From Euglena gracilis (taxonomy: Eukaryota; Euglenida; Euglenophyceae; Euglenales): DNA of 64,000 nucleotides. Positions 42,070 through 53,479 of the stretch are shown piece by piece. Both the position numbers and the translations under genes were made by a program. The first letter of the stretch is position 1, and each line of letters starts with the position of its first letter. Location of the stretch: assembly GCA_039621445.1 (NCBI GenBank), contig CP154954.1, positions 33,581,455 through 33,645,454 of the forward strand, written 5' to 3'. The notes under the pieces were generated by a model that did not search any database, was not told the origin of the DNA, and saw only the letters and a program-made list of their open reading frames with translations.

Positions 42070-42352
42070 GTGGTGGGGCGAGCCGAGTCCACCGACTAGT
42101 GGCACAGCCTAAACCCCCCCCCAAATAACACCCCCCCCCCCCAAATAACACCCCCCCCCAAATAACACACCCCCCCCTCGGGGGCCGATTTCGAGCGCCC
42201 AAATAACACCCCCCCCCCTGTTTTCCTTTGGTTTTCCATGTAAAAATAACACCCCCCCAAATAACACCCCCCCCCCCTGGGGCCTCAGTTCGGGTGCCCA
42301 AATAACAAACCGGGGGGGTGTGTTATTTGGGGGGGGGGTTTACTGGATTTGA
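42070..42352 (-). repeat. Shared non-LTR 3' tail (element B'), split by a MITE
   Basis: The tail reads 42070-42111 and resumes at 42343, the MITE occupying 42112-42340 with a duplicated TA. In B the tail is uninterrupted. Confidence 0.8.
42112..42340. mobile_element. MITE, 229 bp, TA target duplication
   Basis: Termini are inverted repeats of about 20 bp, AAC(8-9)AAATAACAC on the left and GTGTTATTTG(9)TT on the right. TA dinucleotides flank it at 42110-42111 and 42341-42342. The inside is mostly repeats of AAATAACAC plus C runs. It is absent at the corresponding site in B (18871-18872), so an empty site is available for comparison. TA duplication suggests mobilisation by a Tc1/mariner-like transposase; none is encoded in this window. 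Confidence 0.82.
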
Positions 42353-42715
42353 GTGCTCAGGGGGAGGGCTATATACAGAAGCGGAAGCAGCAGTCTGTCA
42401 GAGGTAGAGGTACAGGAGAAGGCGTGTAAAGCCGAGCGGTCTTGGTAGCAGCGAAGACGGAGGGACGAGGGGAAACTTGGCGGATGAGGTGCGTTGGGGG
42501 TGAGAGGCGGAGGGCGTGGTGGCTGGTGTGTGTGTGTGTGTGTGTTTTGTGTGTGCTTGCGGTTTTTTTTTGGAGGGATGGGATGTGAGATTGGTATCTC
42601 ATCTTTGCTCAATCCATTGCATATGGGCTATGGGTGGTGGGATCCACCTCTCCAGATGGCTCCGCCACCGCACCGCATGCCAGCTGGCGGGCCACTTCTC
42701 TTGCCAATGTGAGAC
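42353..42715 (-). other. Element B' 3' untranslated region with GT microsatellite
   Basis: As in B, with fewer TG repeats (about 42527-42545). No gene. Confidence 0.5.
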
Positions 42716-45200
42716 TCAGGGTTTGCCAGACGGAGGCTTTAGATGAGCGTCGTTGAAAAAACACCTGTTTGAGCCAATACAGTGCGGAGGCATTTGGTGA
42801 TGAAGGTTGCAGCCTGCTCCCCCACGCCCCCAAAGCAGTCCAGCACGAATGGGATGAACGAACGAACGAACAAATGAATGAATGAACGTCCACCCAAGGC
42901 GTTCACAGGTGGCTGCGTATTTGCGGCATTTTTCGGCTTCCTGTAATTCGTGCCACCGTGCTACGGCTTCTTTTGTGGAGACCGGAGTGGCTGGCTGGAG
43001 CGGGTGACGCACCGTGACATCCACTGCTGCGGGTCCGTCAGCATCGTCCCTGGTAATGAAGACATCGCCGAGCCTTGTCTGGTTGTCTGCCACCTCTTCT
43101 CTTCGGGCCATGAATCCCGCCTTCCTTGCAAGCTCCACGACAAACGTTTGAAGGGCACCATGTCGCCGCAAAGTGTTGTTTTTTGGGCAGCAGACAAGGC
43201 GATTTCCGCCAAAGTCCATTTGCTGGTGGCAACGAGGGCATTCTGGCAAGGAACCATCTGGCATTGTCGGGCAAATTGCACACCCTAGAGACCATTGCGT
43301 CAGCGCTCTAAATTCGGCTGGTGGAATGAGTGTTTTCAGTGGAGCAGAGGGATTAACCGCAGCCCAGGCCATGGCGTGTGGCTTCCGCTGGCAGGAAAAA
43401 CGGACTGCGTCGTTTCCTGCAAAGCTGCCCAAAAGTAGGTCAGCCCGTACTTTTACGACCTCATATGTCCAAAACTTCTGTCTCGTCATTGTGGGGGACA
43501 GGGAGCTCACTTTGCTTGGGTCCGCAAGGATGTCAGTGAGAGGTGCCAACCCTTTGGTGAGACTCGAAATTAGCAAGCCCGTCTCGCCATGGTCGCGTGG
43601 AAGCTGAGGGCAGCCTTCCGGTTGGCCCAGAGTGCTGTCCACTCGGGAGAGGAAACCCAGGATAGCTGCCCATCTGGCCGGTGTTCTGGCTGCTTCTGGG
43701 TCTCGGATCCCCAGTCCTCCCAAGCGGACAGGAAGTGAGGCCTGTGCCCATTGTTTGTCGTCCATTGGGCGGGCGGTGATGACCGACATTGTGTCCCGTA
43801 GGATGCTGGAGGAGGAATGGCATTTTATTTTAGCTCCCGAGAGGCGCGTGGTTCGCAGCAAATCATTCACTTTGCAGGCATCAAGGCATTGCCTGAGCAC
43901 AGTGAATTGTAGATGCGGTGACGGCACCAATTGTAACAGGTGGCACGCCTTCTGGACACCGGTGAGGCGCTCCTCCCAAAGGAGGGAGGCAAATTCAGGC
44001 GTTCCACCCGGGTGGCAAACAGGCGCGCCGAGTGCGCGAATGCCGGTGCCGGCTGTGAAAGGCTCGACCGGGACGCCCTGAAAGATGCCTTCTCCGTGCT
44101 CCACAAAGGCTGGACCACACAGTCTGCATTTCGCCAAGTTGAGACCTACACCAATCCGTGGTCCCTCAGATACAATCAACCAAACTGCCCTCTCAAGCTG
44201 CTCCGGTGTGCCCATGACGTGGGCATCATCCAGGTACCAGGCTTGCCAGCCCACGATGCCTTGCAGTTTGTCCAGCAATGGCTGTATCCCGAGGGCAAAT
44301 GCGGCCGGCCCGCACGGGTCCCCTTGCTGCACACCAGACTTGCTTCGGAGGGATGTCTTTCCCAGATACAACCGAGAATGGCGTGCGTAGCAGCTCTCCA
44401 ACCACGGCAGCAGGGAGGGGAAATCTATCGGCGACCTCGGCCAGTAAGTTCTCTCTTGATATGCAATTGAATGCATTTGAGAAATCCAGCTGGAGTAACC
44501 CCCAGTCAACCTTCCCGATATGGGACAGGCCGTCAACTATCTGCTGAATGCCCATGCTTATCAATGCGCATGCGTCCGGTACACCTACCCCCAGCTGTTG
44601 TGGCAAGGCGGTAGCCAGGGAGCGGCGGACTTCTGTGTGGCGCATTAGCACTTTTGCCACCAGGCGTCGGAGGGTTTCCCCGGCAGCAATGGGCCGTGTG
44701 CCATCCCCTGAAGAGTACTGTACTGATGGTCCTTCCCAACTGAGCCCAGTGATTCCTGCCAGCGCGTGGCAAGGGTGCCAGCACTGCCTTGGGCATGCAC
44801 CAGAGTGCGTGTGAGGACTCCCATGAAGGGTGTCTGTTGTAGTCCTTCAGAAGAGAGGTGTAGAGTTGGGAGACCGCCTGTACGGCGCCACGAGGGATGT
44901 GTGAGACCGTGCCCCTGAGGTCCTGTGCGATGCCATCCAGGTTGGTTCGAGCGTCGGACAGCGTTGTGAGAAGGGGGTCCCAGGCGTTCTGCAGCCCGGC
45001 AGAAATGGCTGGGGTGGGCCATCTGTTTCCATGGCTGCCGTCGCTGCTGTAACCGGGACAGTCGTGGGCGCGGCAAGGGCAGGCAATGGGTCATCCAATT
45101 CAATGGCCACCGATAATTCCGGGTCCAGGTTGGTCCCACTTTCAGTCGGTCGTGAAAGAGCAGCATCCTGCCTTCGTGTTTGGCGGCCTCTCTCCGTTGG
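42716..45200 (-). pseudogene. Element B' polyprotein remnant
   Basis: The RT palm onwards is open from 44536 to 42716 with SGVQQGDPCGPAAFALG, YLDD, the CPRCHQQMDFGG cluster and VDVTV. Upstream, GPSGLRP and the following RT fingers are deleted: at 44703 the sequence ATCCCCTGAAGAG, the reverse complement of the equivalent bases in B (21234-21246), forms the junction. A one-base deletion near 44939 shifts the gag-like frame. Confidence 0.78.
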
Positions 45201-45869
45201 CTACCCTGTGCGTGGGCCAGGGTTTTCTTCAACGTCGCCACACGACAGTAGCCCGCCTCTTCCCCGTAGGTGGAAACCCCACGCTATTACGGCTGGAATT
45301 GTGCTGAGCCCTGGGGCAAAATTTGACGGCATTACGGCCTTGGGCCCTGGAGCCACATCTGTGAAACACTTTTCCGTGCCCGTTTTGGCTTGAGACGTGT
45401 TGAGCCCTGGGGCCAAATTTGACAGCATCATGGCTGAAGCCTTGGGCCCTGGGGCCACATCTGTGAAAAACTTTTCTGTGCCAGTTTTGGCTTGAAATGT
45501 GTTGGCTGAAGCCTTGGGCCCTGGGGCAACATCTCTGAAAAACTTTTCTGTGCCAGATTTAGTTGGAAAAGTGTTGAGCCCTGTGGCAAAATTTGACAGC
45601 ATCATGGCAAAAGCCTTGGGCCCTGGGGCCACATCTGTGAAAAACTTTTCTGTGCCAGTTTTGGCTTGAAATGTGTTGAGCCTTGGGGCAAAATTGGACA
45701 GCATCATGGCTGAGGCCTTGGTCCCTGGGGCAAGATCTCTGAAAAATTTTCTGTGCCAGATTTGGTTTGAAATGTGTTGAGCCCTGGGGCAGAATCTGGG
45801 AGCATCATGGCAAAAGTCTGGGGCCCTGGGACCACCTCTCTGAAATGTTTAGAAGGCCCTGGGGCCATA
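45201..45869 (-). pseudogene. Element B' ORF1: 34-residue repeats and 2A (frameshifted)
   Basis: As 22321-22989, but one T is lost near 45750, splitting the repeat ORF. The 2A core CGDVEENPGP is at 45213-45242 and the TAG after PGPRTG is retained. Confidence 0.65.
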
Positions 45870-45939
45870 GTGCAAATTGGAACAGTGATCGCTATGTTAC
45901 AGCACAGATGGTACAGCAAAGTACAGTGAAACAGGGATA

Positions 45940-46125
45940 GTACTTCCAGCCAACCCAGGGACCACTGGACCAGGGCCTGTAATTCCCTGGGGGGCATGAG
46001 GGTTCTTGCGCTGGCTGAAGGCATCACCGATGCCCAAGCCATTGCATGGGGCTTCATTTGACATGTCAGTTGAGCTTTTCTGCTCCAGAGAGATAATTGT
46101 GTACCCTTTGATGAAACCTTTACTC
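45940..46125 (-). pseudogene. Inverted fragment of an RLE-type C-terminal domain (copy 2)
   Basis: Duplicate of 23060-23245 (MKPHAMAWASV, LVQWSLGW), with one base lost upstream. Confidence 0.6.
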
Positions 46126-46187
46126 AGAACGTCGTCGTAAAAAGTCGTCGAAAAGTCGTAGGAATTCGTCGCTTTCTGACTGTCTAT

Positions 46188-47340
46188 GTTTTTTGTTCGC
46201 ATATCATGTCGGACAACTGAAAGCCGGACCATCAGGATGCCCAAGGTGCCACAATCCCCTGGATCTCGTCCGTTGTCACCGACACAATATTGTTCGGCGA
46301 CACGGGGCGGTACAATCCTACCTCTTGGGGCTTGCTCAAAAGGCTGTGTTCTTAGCGAGACGAGAGGGAGCTGCCCCTGATGGTTCACGGCCCGGGATGT
46401 CTTTGTCATGAGGTACGATGCCAATGGTCTAGCCGCAATCGACATGACGGTACGCCACCACTTAGCACCCTCCCGAACACGACCTGGGACAGAGGACCTT
46501 GGCAGATGGCACGAATCAAAAGAGGAGGACAAAGTCAAGAAGTATGGTGCTGGCTGCCAACGAAGGGGTGGACGTTCATTCCCTTTGTCTTGGATTGCTA
46601 TGAGGGCATGGGTGATGCGGCCCTTGCCTTCGTTGGCCAATGCGTACGTCTACTCATGGGGCAGCACGAATCGTGGGAGAGACGAGCAACGGAGGCCAAC
46701 TGTTGGCAGGGCCTGAGCATGGCCCTGGCCAGGGAGCTGGCGAAGCAGCTTGCTTGGGGACAGTGCCCCGAGGAGCTGGCTGACGGTGGTGAAACAAGCC
46801 TTCATCAACCTTACTCTGTCCAGTAACGGGGAGGTGCAAGCATGCCGCCTACGTCAGCCCCTTAAGCCATGCGAACCTTATGGCCAAAGCACCACGAACA
46901 AAGGCCCGTCGTGGCCACCTTCAATTACCCGCATTTTTCTACGCATCTCTTCGGTGAGAGAGACTGCCCGATGACCGCCAAAGGCTTGGGAAAGTTCCGC
47001 TCGGTACCTCCATCTCCGCCGCGTTGTAAACAAGGCGCGAGCTCCGTAGTGACGCATGATGACCCACGTGGCAGAGGATTTTCAACCACAACCTGAGGAC
47101 CTTGTGCCCGGCAGCTACTCCGGCTGTTGATCAATGGCTGCCCCACCTCGCACCCTTCTCTAAGCTCACATCTCTTCCCCTTTTCCCTCCCCTCCCATCT
47201 CCCGTCCCCAGCACAGACTGTCGCTTCTGTACATAGCCTTACCCCCTGAACACAAATCAAATCCAGTAGGCTGTGCCAGTGGTCGGTGGACTCAGTCCGC
47301 CCCACCACCGCTTTGGCCAAAAATAGGCGGTTCCGAGTGT
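46188..47340 (+). mobile_element. Non-LTR retrotransposon C' (duplicate of C)
   Basis: Flanked by the 16 bp repeats at 46172-46187 and 47341-47356. The coding remnant lies at about 46190-46826, with one base lost near 46396 (GGCCCGGGATG for GGCCCGGGGATG). The 3' tail is at 47258-47308. Confidence 0.72.
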
Positions 47341-47498
47341 CTTTCTGACTGTCTATTCTTTCGTGGCGCACAACTACCATGTCTTGAAAGCCCCTGGTGG
47401 GGTCCAAGCTCATTGAACATCTTCCCCATCCTGCAGATAACGTCGCCTGAAGCACAAGTATCAAGGAAAGGAAAGAAGTTCAAGTCGTCAACCAGAAC

Positions 47499-48335
47499 AT
47501 GAACACAGAGGAGGAGTCAATTGGTTGCCTGCGGAACAAGAGGCATCGCAGCGACAGTTCGGGTGTAAGCCACGACCCCGGTGTAGCACTTTTGGAGTTC
47601 GTAAGGGGCCAGGACGTGGTGAACCTCCGCACCTCAGCGAGCAGCAGCACAGCCACCACCACCCCCAAGCCAAAGGCGCCACCAAGAAGAACACCCCCAA
47701 GGGGAGGGAAGGGGGCAGAAAGCAGGGAAACGCCACGGGTTCCCGTGGCACTCGGCCGCCACGTCGAAGGAAAGCAAGGGGATGATGCGGCGGCTAAGGA
47801 CGATGAGGAAGAAGCAGAAGCAGAGGGACCACGAACCCTCATGTGTCCCTTTTCATCGTGCCCAGAAGCCCTCACCACCAAGTCCCGCAAAGCATTGGTG
47901 TCGCACCTGGCCGCGCACCATGTGTCGCACGGCCAAGTGTTGCCGTCGGCAGTCCTCCAAATGCTGAGGGTACGGGTCTGCGCAGGCCCCTTCCGCTCAC
48001 TCGTGCCCCAAAGCGAGAGATGCAGGAACTGCAAGGTGGCACCGCAAAGCCTCGACACCGCGGAGGCAACACGGGGCCCCGTGCCTCTCATCCCCCCGAG
48101 GGATGCAGCCGCGCCACAAACGGGAACACCAACCACAAGCCGATGCCCACAAATGACGCCCACGTTTGATGAGGTGCTCGTCGTGCATGTGCCCACAGTG
48201 AGACACATCCCAGCAATGTGTCGCACCGCCATCACCCAGGAGCTGGCACATCTAGTGAGGGATGTGGCAGTCCCAGTGCCAACATGGGAGGCGCTCCACC
48301 GTCTCATATGTTTCCCAAAGCTGGTCTTGCGTTAA
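47499..48335 (+). pseudogene. Element D' N-terminal region with C2H2 zinc finger
   Basis: Same as 24622-25458: CPFSSC and HLAAHH zinc finger, HVPTVRHIP, FPKLVLR followed by TAA. Confidence 0.72.
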
Positions 48336-50882
48336 TCAGGCCGGGGTGGATGCAAGCACCAGCGGCACGCAGCACATGACATGGACGGACGGCTGCGTCT
48401 CTTTCAGCAAGGCCAGTTGGGAACCTTGTGGGCCGAGGCGGAAAAAAAAACGCCCAAGCACGGCAGACCCCATTGGACCAACCGGCGCGCACAAGGGCAC
48501 AGGCCAAGCGGGAGGAGGAAGAGGAAATGTCACCATCACAGGTGGGGAAAATCAGGGCTTTGGTGGAGGAAGGCGCACTGCCCAAGGCCGCTAAGCTGTT
48601 GGTGTCAGATGCGCTGTTCAACTTGCAGGAACCGGGTATGGAAGCCGTACTGAGGGACCTCCATCCCCCAGCACAGCCGCACTTGGTCCCGTCAGGGGAT
48701 TTGCCCACCTCGATTGCCTGCCGCCTGGGGACGAGGGCATGCACGACGAGGAGAGCGACGAGCAGTGGTCCAAGCGGGCCTGGGCAGCCGTGGTCTCCTT
48801 CCCCCCGGGGTCTAAGTCCAATCCACCTCAGTGAGTGTTGCCGAAAGCTGGGGCCCGGGGGTGGCCTGGTCCAAGCCCTCGGCAAGCTTGCTGCGACGGC
48901 CCTGACCACATCCCGGAGAGCGTGCGAGAAGTACCATGCGCCTCCACGCTCATCCTGCTCCGCAAGAAGGATGGGGGGGTGCGGCCGATTGCCGTCGGTG
49001 ACACCCTCCGGCGAGTGGTGGGCAAGTGCCTTCTCCATTCTGAAGCGGTGAGGATGTTGATGGCAGCCCTACAACCGCGGCAGTGCGGGGTGGGAGTGTG
49101 AAACGCCGCCGAGATGGTGGGCATGGGCCTGCAACGCTCGTCCAGTCAAGCCACCTCCAAGGGGATAACGACCACGTGGTGTTGCAGGTGGATATGTGCA
49201 ATGCCTTCAACTTCATCAGCAGGGATGCAATGCTCCGGGGATGCTTGGCCAAGGTACACACGGCGTACAACTGGCTGCGCTTTTGTACAGTGGACCAAGT
49301 CCGTTGTTCTGCCAAGGGCGCTTCCTGTGTACAAGCCAGATCGGAGTGCATCAAGGCGACGCATGCGGGCCCTTGGGATTTGCACTGGACTTGGACTACG
49401 CCCTTGACCAGTGCTTTGCCCGGGACTTGGCGCTTTGGCGACGGCCACATCGTGGGGAAACCAGCAGTGGTGTTGGCCCGCCTCCATGACATCAGCACGG
49501 TCCTAGGCCTAAGGCCTAGCCCTAGGCCTCCACCTCAATTTGGCCAAGTGCAATTTTTGGGGACCTGGGATGCAGAACAGTCTATCAAGCCGGGCCACAT
49601 TACCCAGACGGTTTGGCAGAAGACCACTTGGAAAGACAAGTGCCCGTGATTCCTTTTGGAGGACAGAGGGGCATCACGACCCTGGGCGTCCAGATTGATG
49701 CCCCGCGGGAGCATCACACAGCACAAGAGGACACGCCAAGAGCATCACAATGCCAAGCCGTATGGGAAGAGACCGTGGACAGGGCGACCTTGCTCCTGTA
49801 ACGGCTCAGGGGCCACCCAGAGGGGCAAGTGCAGCACGCACTCTTGCGGTACTGCCTTGACGGATGTCGGGTGGTCCACCTCCTCCGATCAACGGAGAGA
49901 GAAAACGCACGGGACTGCCCGCTCATTCTCAGGGCATGGCTGGAGGAAGCCGTACAAGATCTCCTCGGACTGGGAATCACCGAGAGTTCACGGGATCAAG
50001 TCTCCCTGCCCATCCGCCAAGGGGGACTCGGAATCTCGGACCCCGACGTGTTGCAACCCGCGGCACGGATGGCGGCCTTGTTGAACCTGGGCAAGCAGTG
50101 GGGGTGCCAGCCTCGGTGTTGGCAACCCCATCCCCGGAAATGCAAGACAGGCTACAACGGTTGCATCAACAGCTTGGCCCTAACGTGGATCCCGTGGCCA
50201 GCTGGCCCGCAGGCACCACCCCACTCTCTCCGCAGCACCAGAACACGCCTCCCAACGGTGGTGGACGGAGAAAGTGGCGGAAATGCAGAGCCAGTGAGTC
50301 GACGCGGTCGGCTTTGCCAGGGACCGGGTGAGAAGGGCTTGCCAAAGGGACCGGTGGAAACGGGATGGATACGGACTTTGCCCAGAAAGGCACAGCACAC
50401 AGCTTTCTCGGACATCCAATACTGGCTGCTACTGCAGCGGTGGCTTGGCCTGTCCATCCTCCCTTCAGGGGTCACGCTGCAGGGGTGCCCACTGTGTCGA
50501 GGATCCATTGACCCCTTCGGGGATCATTCGTCTGCTGCGAGCAGAATGGAAACACCGAACGGCACAATGCATTCCGAGATGCTTTTGCAGCGATGTGTGC
50601 CCTGTACAACATTGCGGTGGAGAAGGAGGCAGAGTGTTTGGCGAACAACAGACCGGCCGATGTTCTCCTCATCAACTGGTCACAGGGGCAACGAGGCCTT
50701 CGGACCTCTGCCAGGCGGTGCTGTTTGAGGTCACCAAAAGGGCCACCGCAGACATGCGGGGATGGCCAAAGACAAGGGCCATGCAAGAAAAGCAGGAAGC
50801 ACTACCGGTGACACTCATGCGCCACGTTGCGCGGCAGGTATCCGCCAGGGACCGCGTGGAGCAGGCCCTCCACCCATGGTAA
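48336..50882 (+). pseudogene. Element D' RT, Cys/His cluster and endonuclease
   Basis: Same fragments as D with further lesions: GVGV is followed by a TGA (49099-49101) where D has CGA, and one base is lost near 49285 (TTTGTACAG for TTTGCTACAG). Near 49435 the DNA reads TTTGGCGACGGCCAC, giving GDGHIV in the frame where YLDD-GHIV would be expected, so the YLD codons are missing here as in D. The cluster CPLCRGSIDPFGDH lies near 50487. Confidence 0.75.
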
Positions 50883-51440
50883 GTCCCCAACCCCCACCGC
50901 AGACAGCACCAAAAGCGCGCAAGACCAAGACCAAGACAGCCACAACCCGCAAATCGCGGAGGTTCACCACGGAACCACCCCCCCAAAAGGCGCCCCCCCC
51001 CACAAAAAAAAACGAAGCCGCCAAAAAAAACAGAGCCCACACGCCAGGCGAAAGGTATCCGCCCAACGAGGCAACAAATGGGAGTGGAGCCGGCAAAAGC
51101 AACGCACACGCAAAGGGTAGCCCGCCCGCCCCGGACTCCACAAGGTGAGAAGAAAGTGCGCGCGCGACCCAGCAAGCCGGCTATAGCCCCTAAAAAAAAC
51201 GACGAAAACCAAGCAAGACACACACAGACAACCACCAACCGCCGCCCCCCACCTCGGCACGCTCCCACCTCTCCTCACCACACCGCCGACCAAACCGCAT
51301 GGGCCACCAGCCGGTGACCCTAGATCCGCCCTGCTTCTTACCCCTCCCACACACACGCTATATTGAACATGGGTCTTGCCCATTTCCCTCCCGCCTTGCC
51401 CTGTGTCAGCTGTGAAATACCATAACCTTCCGCGGACCCT
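50883..51440 (+). other. Element D' 3' region
   Basis: C/A-rich stretch continuing past the point equivalent to the N gap (51185). It includes ATGGGTCTTGCCCAT near 51369, a perfect five-pair hairpin that resembles the one in A. No supported gene. Confidence 0.5.
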
Positions 51441-51491
51441 CAAATCCAGTAGGCTGCGCAACTGGTGGGTGGTTCCGTTCGCCCCTCCACC
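51441..51491 (+). repeat. Shared non-LTR 3' tail (element D')
   Basis: Tail with several substitutions (GGCTGCGCAACTGG; CCCCTCCACC), but both hairpins remain largely possible. Confidence 0.7.
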
Positions 51492-52029
51492 GTTTCCCTT
51501 CTGGGGACACAAACAAAACCAAACAAGAAATGCCGCAACAAGTGATATTCAAAACTATCGTTCAACAATTGTTACACAAAGAAAGGCGAGGACAAGGTAC
51601 AAGGACTGCCCGACCACCGGTACTCAACCCGTGGACCCTAAGATGTCCAAAAGTCCAAAATTCGAGGACATGGGACAAGGACTCTTTCTCACCCTCGCAC
51701 CACGCATGTACTTCACTGTAAAATATCTCACCCCTTTGGCAACGCGTTTTTCTTTCTGAGCAAAAACAACCAATGCTTTTTAACCAATTTTCCCACGCTC
51801 CAATGGTCAAAACCAAGCCCGAAGTCATAGAAAAGCCATAGAAAAGTTTATGGGCCTCTCGCCCATAAACAGCCTTCCCTGGAGCACCCATAACCTCCCA
51901 CGGGACCTTGGAGGAATTAACGGCATCCGGTACATGGCCACACCCCCGAACTCCGAGCTCTCCGAGTCCGAGCTCTGCTCAAACCAGTAGGCTGTGCCAC
52001 TGGTCGGTGGACTCGGTTCGCCCACCAAC
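51492..52029 (+). mobile_element. Element G: 3' tail without recognisable RT (possibly non-autonomous)
   Basis: The tail at 51980-52029 is preceded by about 490 bp after the end of D' with no RT, zinc cluster or endonuclease similarity in any frame. It could be a short 5'-truncated LINE reduced to its 3' region or a SINE-like element borrowing the LINE tail. No Pol III boxes noticed. Confidence 0.45.
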
Positions 52030-52084
52030 GCAAATTTGTCAATTGTCGAAGTCTTTTAGTCACAACGAATGATTGTGCAGAACG

Positions 52085-53030
52085 GTGGTGGGGCGAACCA
52101 AATCCACCAACTAGTGGCACAGCCTACTGAATTTGAAGTGTACGGGGGGAAGGCTGTGCACAGATGGGGCGACCCCAAACATAAGGCATTGAGTATCATC
52201 CGGTTCCCAGGAAACCCAGAAGGGCGAAGAGTGGGTAGCATTGAGTGTCGTCGTGAGGCTGATGTAGGCTGAGAGGGCTGAAACAGGGCAGGAACGTGCA
52301 GTGATACAGGAAGAAGGACGGAGGCGGATGATGTGGAGAAGGAAGGGCAGGGGAATGGTGGGGGGTACTGGGGGACAGGCTATGAGACCAGGGAGATAGG
52401 AAGGCATTTAGCGTGTAAAGGGGCCTGGGGACAGCCCGTGTAGCCTGTTCAGAAGGCAGCGATGGAGCTCCTTTGTGATGAGAAGGGCACCGAGTTGTGA
52501 GGTGACTCCGGAGAGCAGTGCCAAAGAGTGGCCTTGTTGTAGTTCATCCAGGAACACGCTCCGCGCCCCACCTAAGGCCGTGGCCCCAAGGCGACGCTGG
52601 AGCTCATCCCACACGGTATGACTGTCTCCAACGAAGGACCCCAGACGCACAAGGTCAATGGGGAGAAGGATGCCCCCCGTGACTGGCAGCGGGCCCCATA
52701 CTTGGCCGTCTTCTTCTTAGCTATGCCGCGGAGGAGCTCCCATGAGGCGGGCAAGCTCCAAGCAGCACTGGGCGGTGAAGGGTGGTTTAGCCCACAAGTC
52801 AGCCCCCGACCAGTGTGGCAGGAAGATATCCGCGTCACCCTTCTGACCTGCAGCCACAGAAATCTCGAGGGCATAGGGATCCCCCGAGCCTGCACAGGGC
52901 ACCCAGAAAGTGCTGAACCCGGTGGTGGCGCTTCCACAACTTGTTCTTGTGGCAGCACAGAGCTTATCCCCAAACGGATCCCTAACCTGCCCGCAACGTA
53001 GGGGGCAGGGTGTTCACCGCCGGTTTTCGC
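52085..53030 (-). mobile_element. Non-LTR retrotransposon F, 5' truncated
   Basis: Minus strand: C-terminal coding remnant, 3' region and shared tail (52085-52136). Its tail faces that of G 55 bp away, repeating the tail-to-tail arrangement of A and B. The 5' edge abuts a sequence that also borders element A (CTGGGAAATTTTTGGCTGCC, here at about 53036-53055 in inverse orientation). Confidence 0.65.
52408..53010 (-). pseudogene. Element F C-terminal endonuclease remnant
   Basis: Minus-strand fragments include RDPFGDKLCAATRTSC (corresponding to IDPFGDH in D), DPYALEISVAAGQKGDADIFLPHW, and in a second frame KKKTAKYGARCQSRGASFS (corresponding to KKYGAGCQRRG in C), followed by LCVWG. At least one frameshift near 52720. 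Too short and too broken to be functional. Confidence 0.6.
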
Positions 53031-53479
53031 CGGCAGCCAAAAATTTCCCAGAAAGGTCAAAATACAAAATTGCTGGTAATAGCCAATCGGTTAGAGAAAT
53101 AAACCCAGGATAGAAATTGGAAGCAGGTCCAGTAATTGCTTCTTCAGGTTCTGTTTTTCACAAAACTTGAGCTGGTTTCCGCAATACTTGCAAAGAAGAA
53201 ATACATTGAGTTGGATTTGATCAATCATATTGCTGGTGAACTTTTAATCGGAGTTGGAAGTTACATTGTTGGTCATTGCATTGTTGGTTGTATTTATTGA
53301 AGGATTGTATTAAAGGTGCCTACAACACCACCACAACCACCTTCCCTATACCTCACGTCCTTGCCCAAGGTTTGGCCTCGCCGGTCGCGGGATCGACTGG
53401 CGGCCCACAGGGGGTGGGATTGACGAACATGGGTAGCAGAGGTCGGTTCACTGACTTCGTCAGTAAGGTTTTTTCAGAT
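53031..53479. other. Intergenic, no gene recognised
   Basis: Lower GC than its surroundings from about 53050 to 53330. Around 53395-53475 the minus strand resembles the unit boundary sequence (AGTCAGTGAA, then CCTCTGC and ATGTT). A hairpin GCCGG-TTTTC-GCCGGC lies at about 53023-53038. Confidence 0.4.

Larger units (their letters stand above)
42070..45870 (-). mobile_element. Non-LTR retrotransposon B' (duplicate of B)
   Basis: Duplicate of B carrying a MITE in its 3' tail and a deletion of about 590 bp near 44703 that removes the start of the RT. Confidence 0.8.
47357..51491 (+). mobile_element. Non-LTR retrotransposon D' (complete 3' end)
   Basis: Duplicate of D that continues past the point where D is cut by the gap and finishes in the shared tail at 51441-51491. 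Confidence 0.77.
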
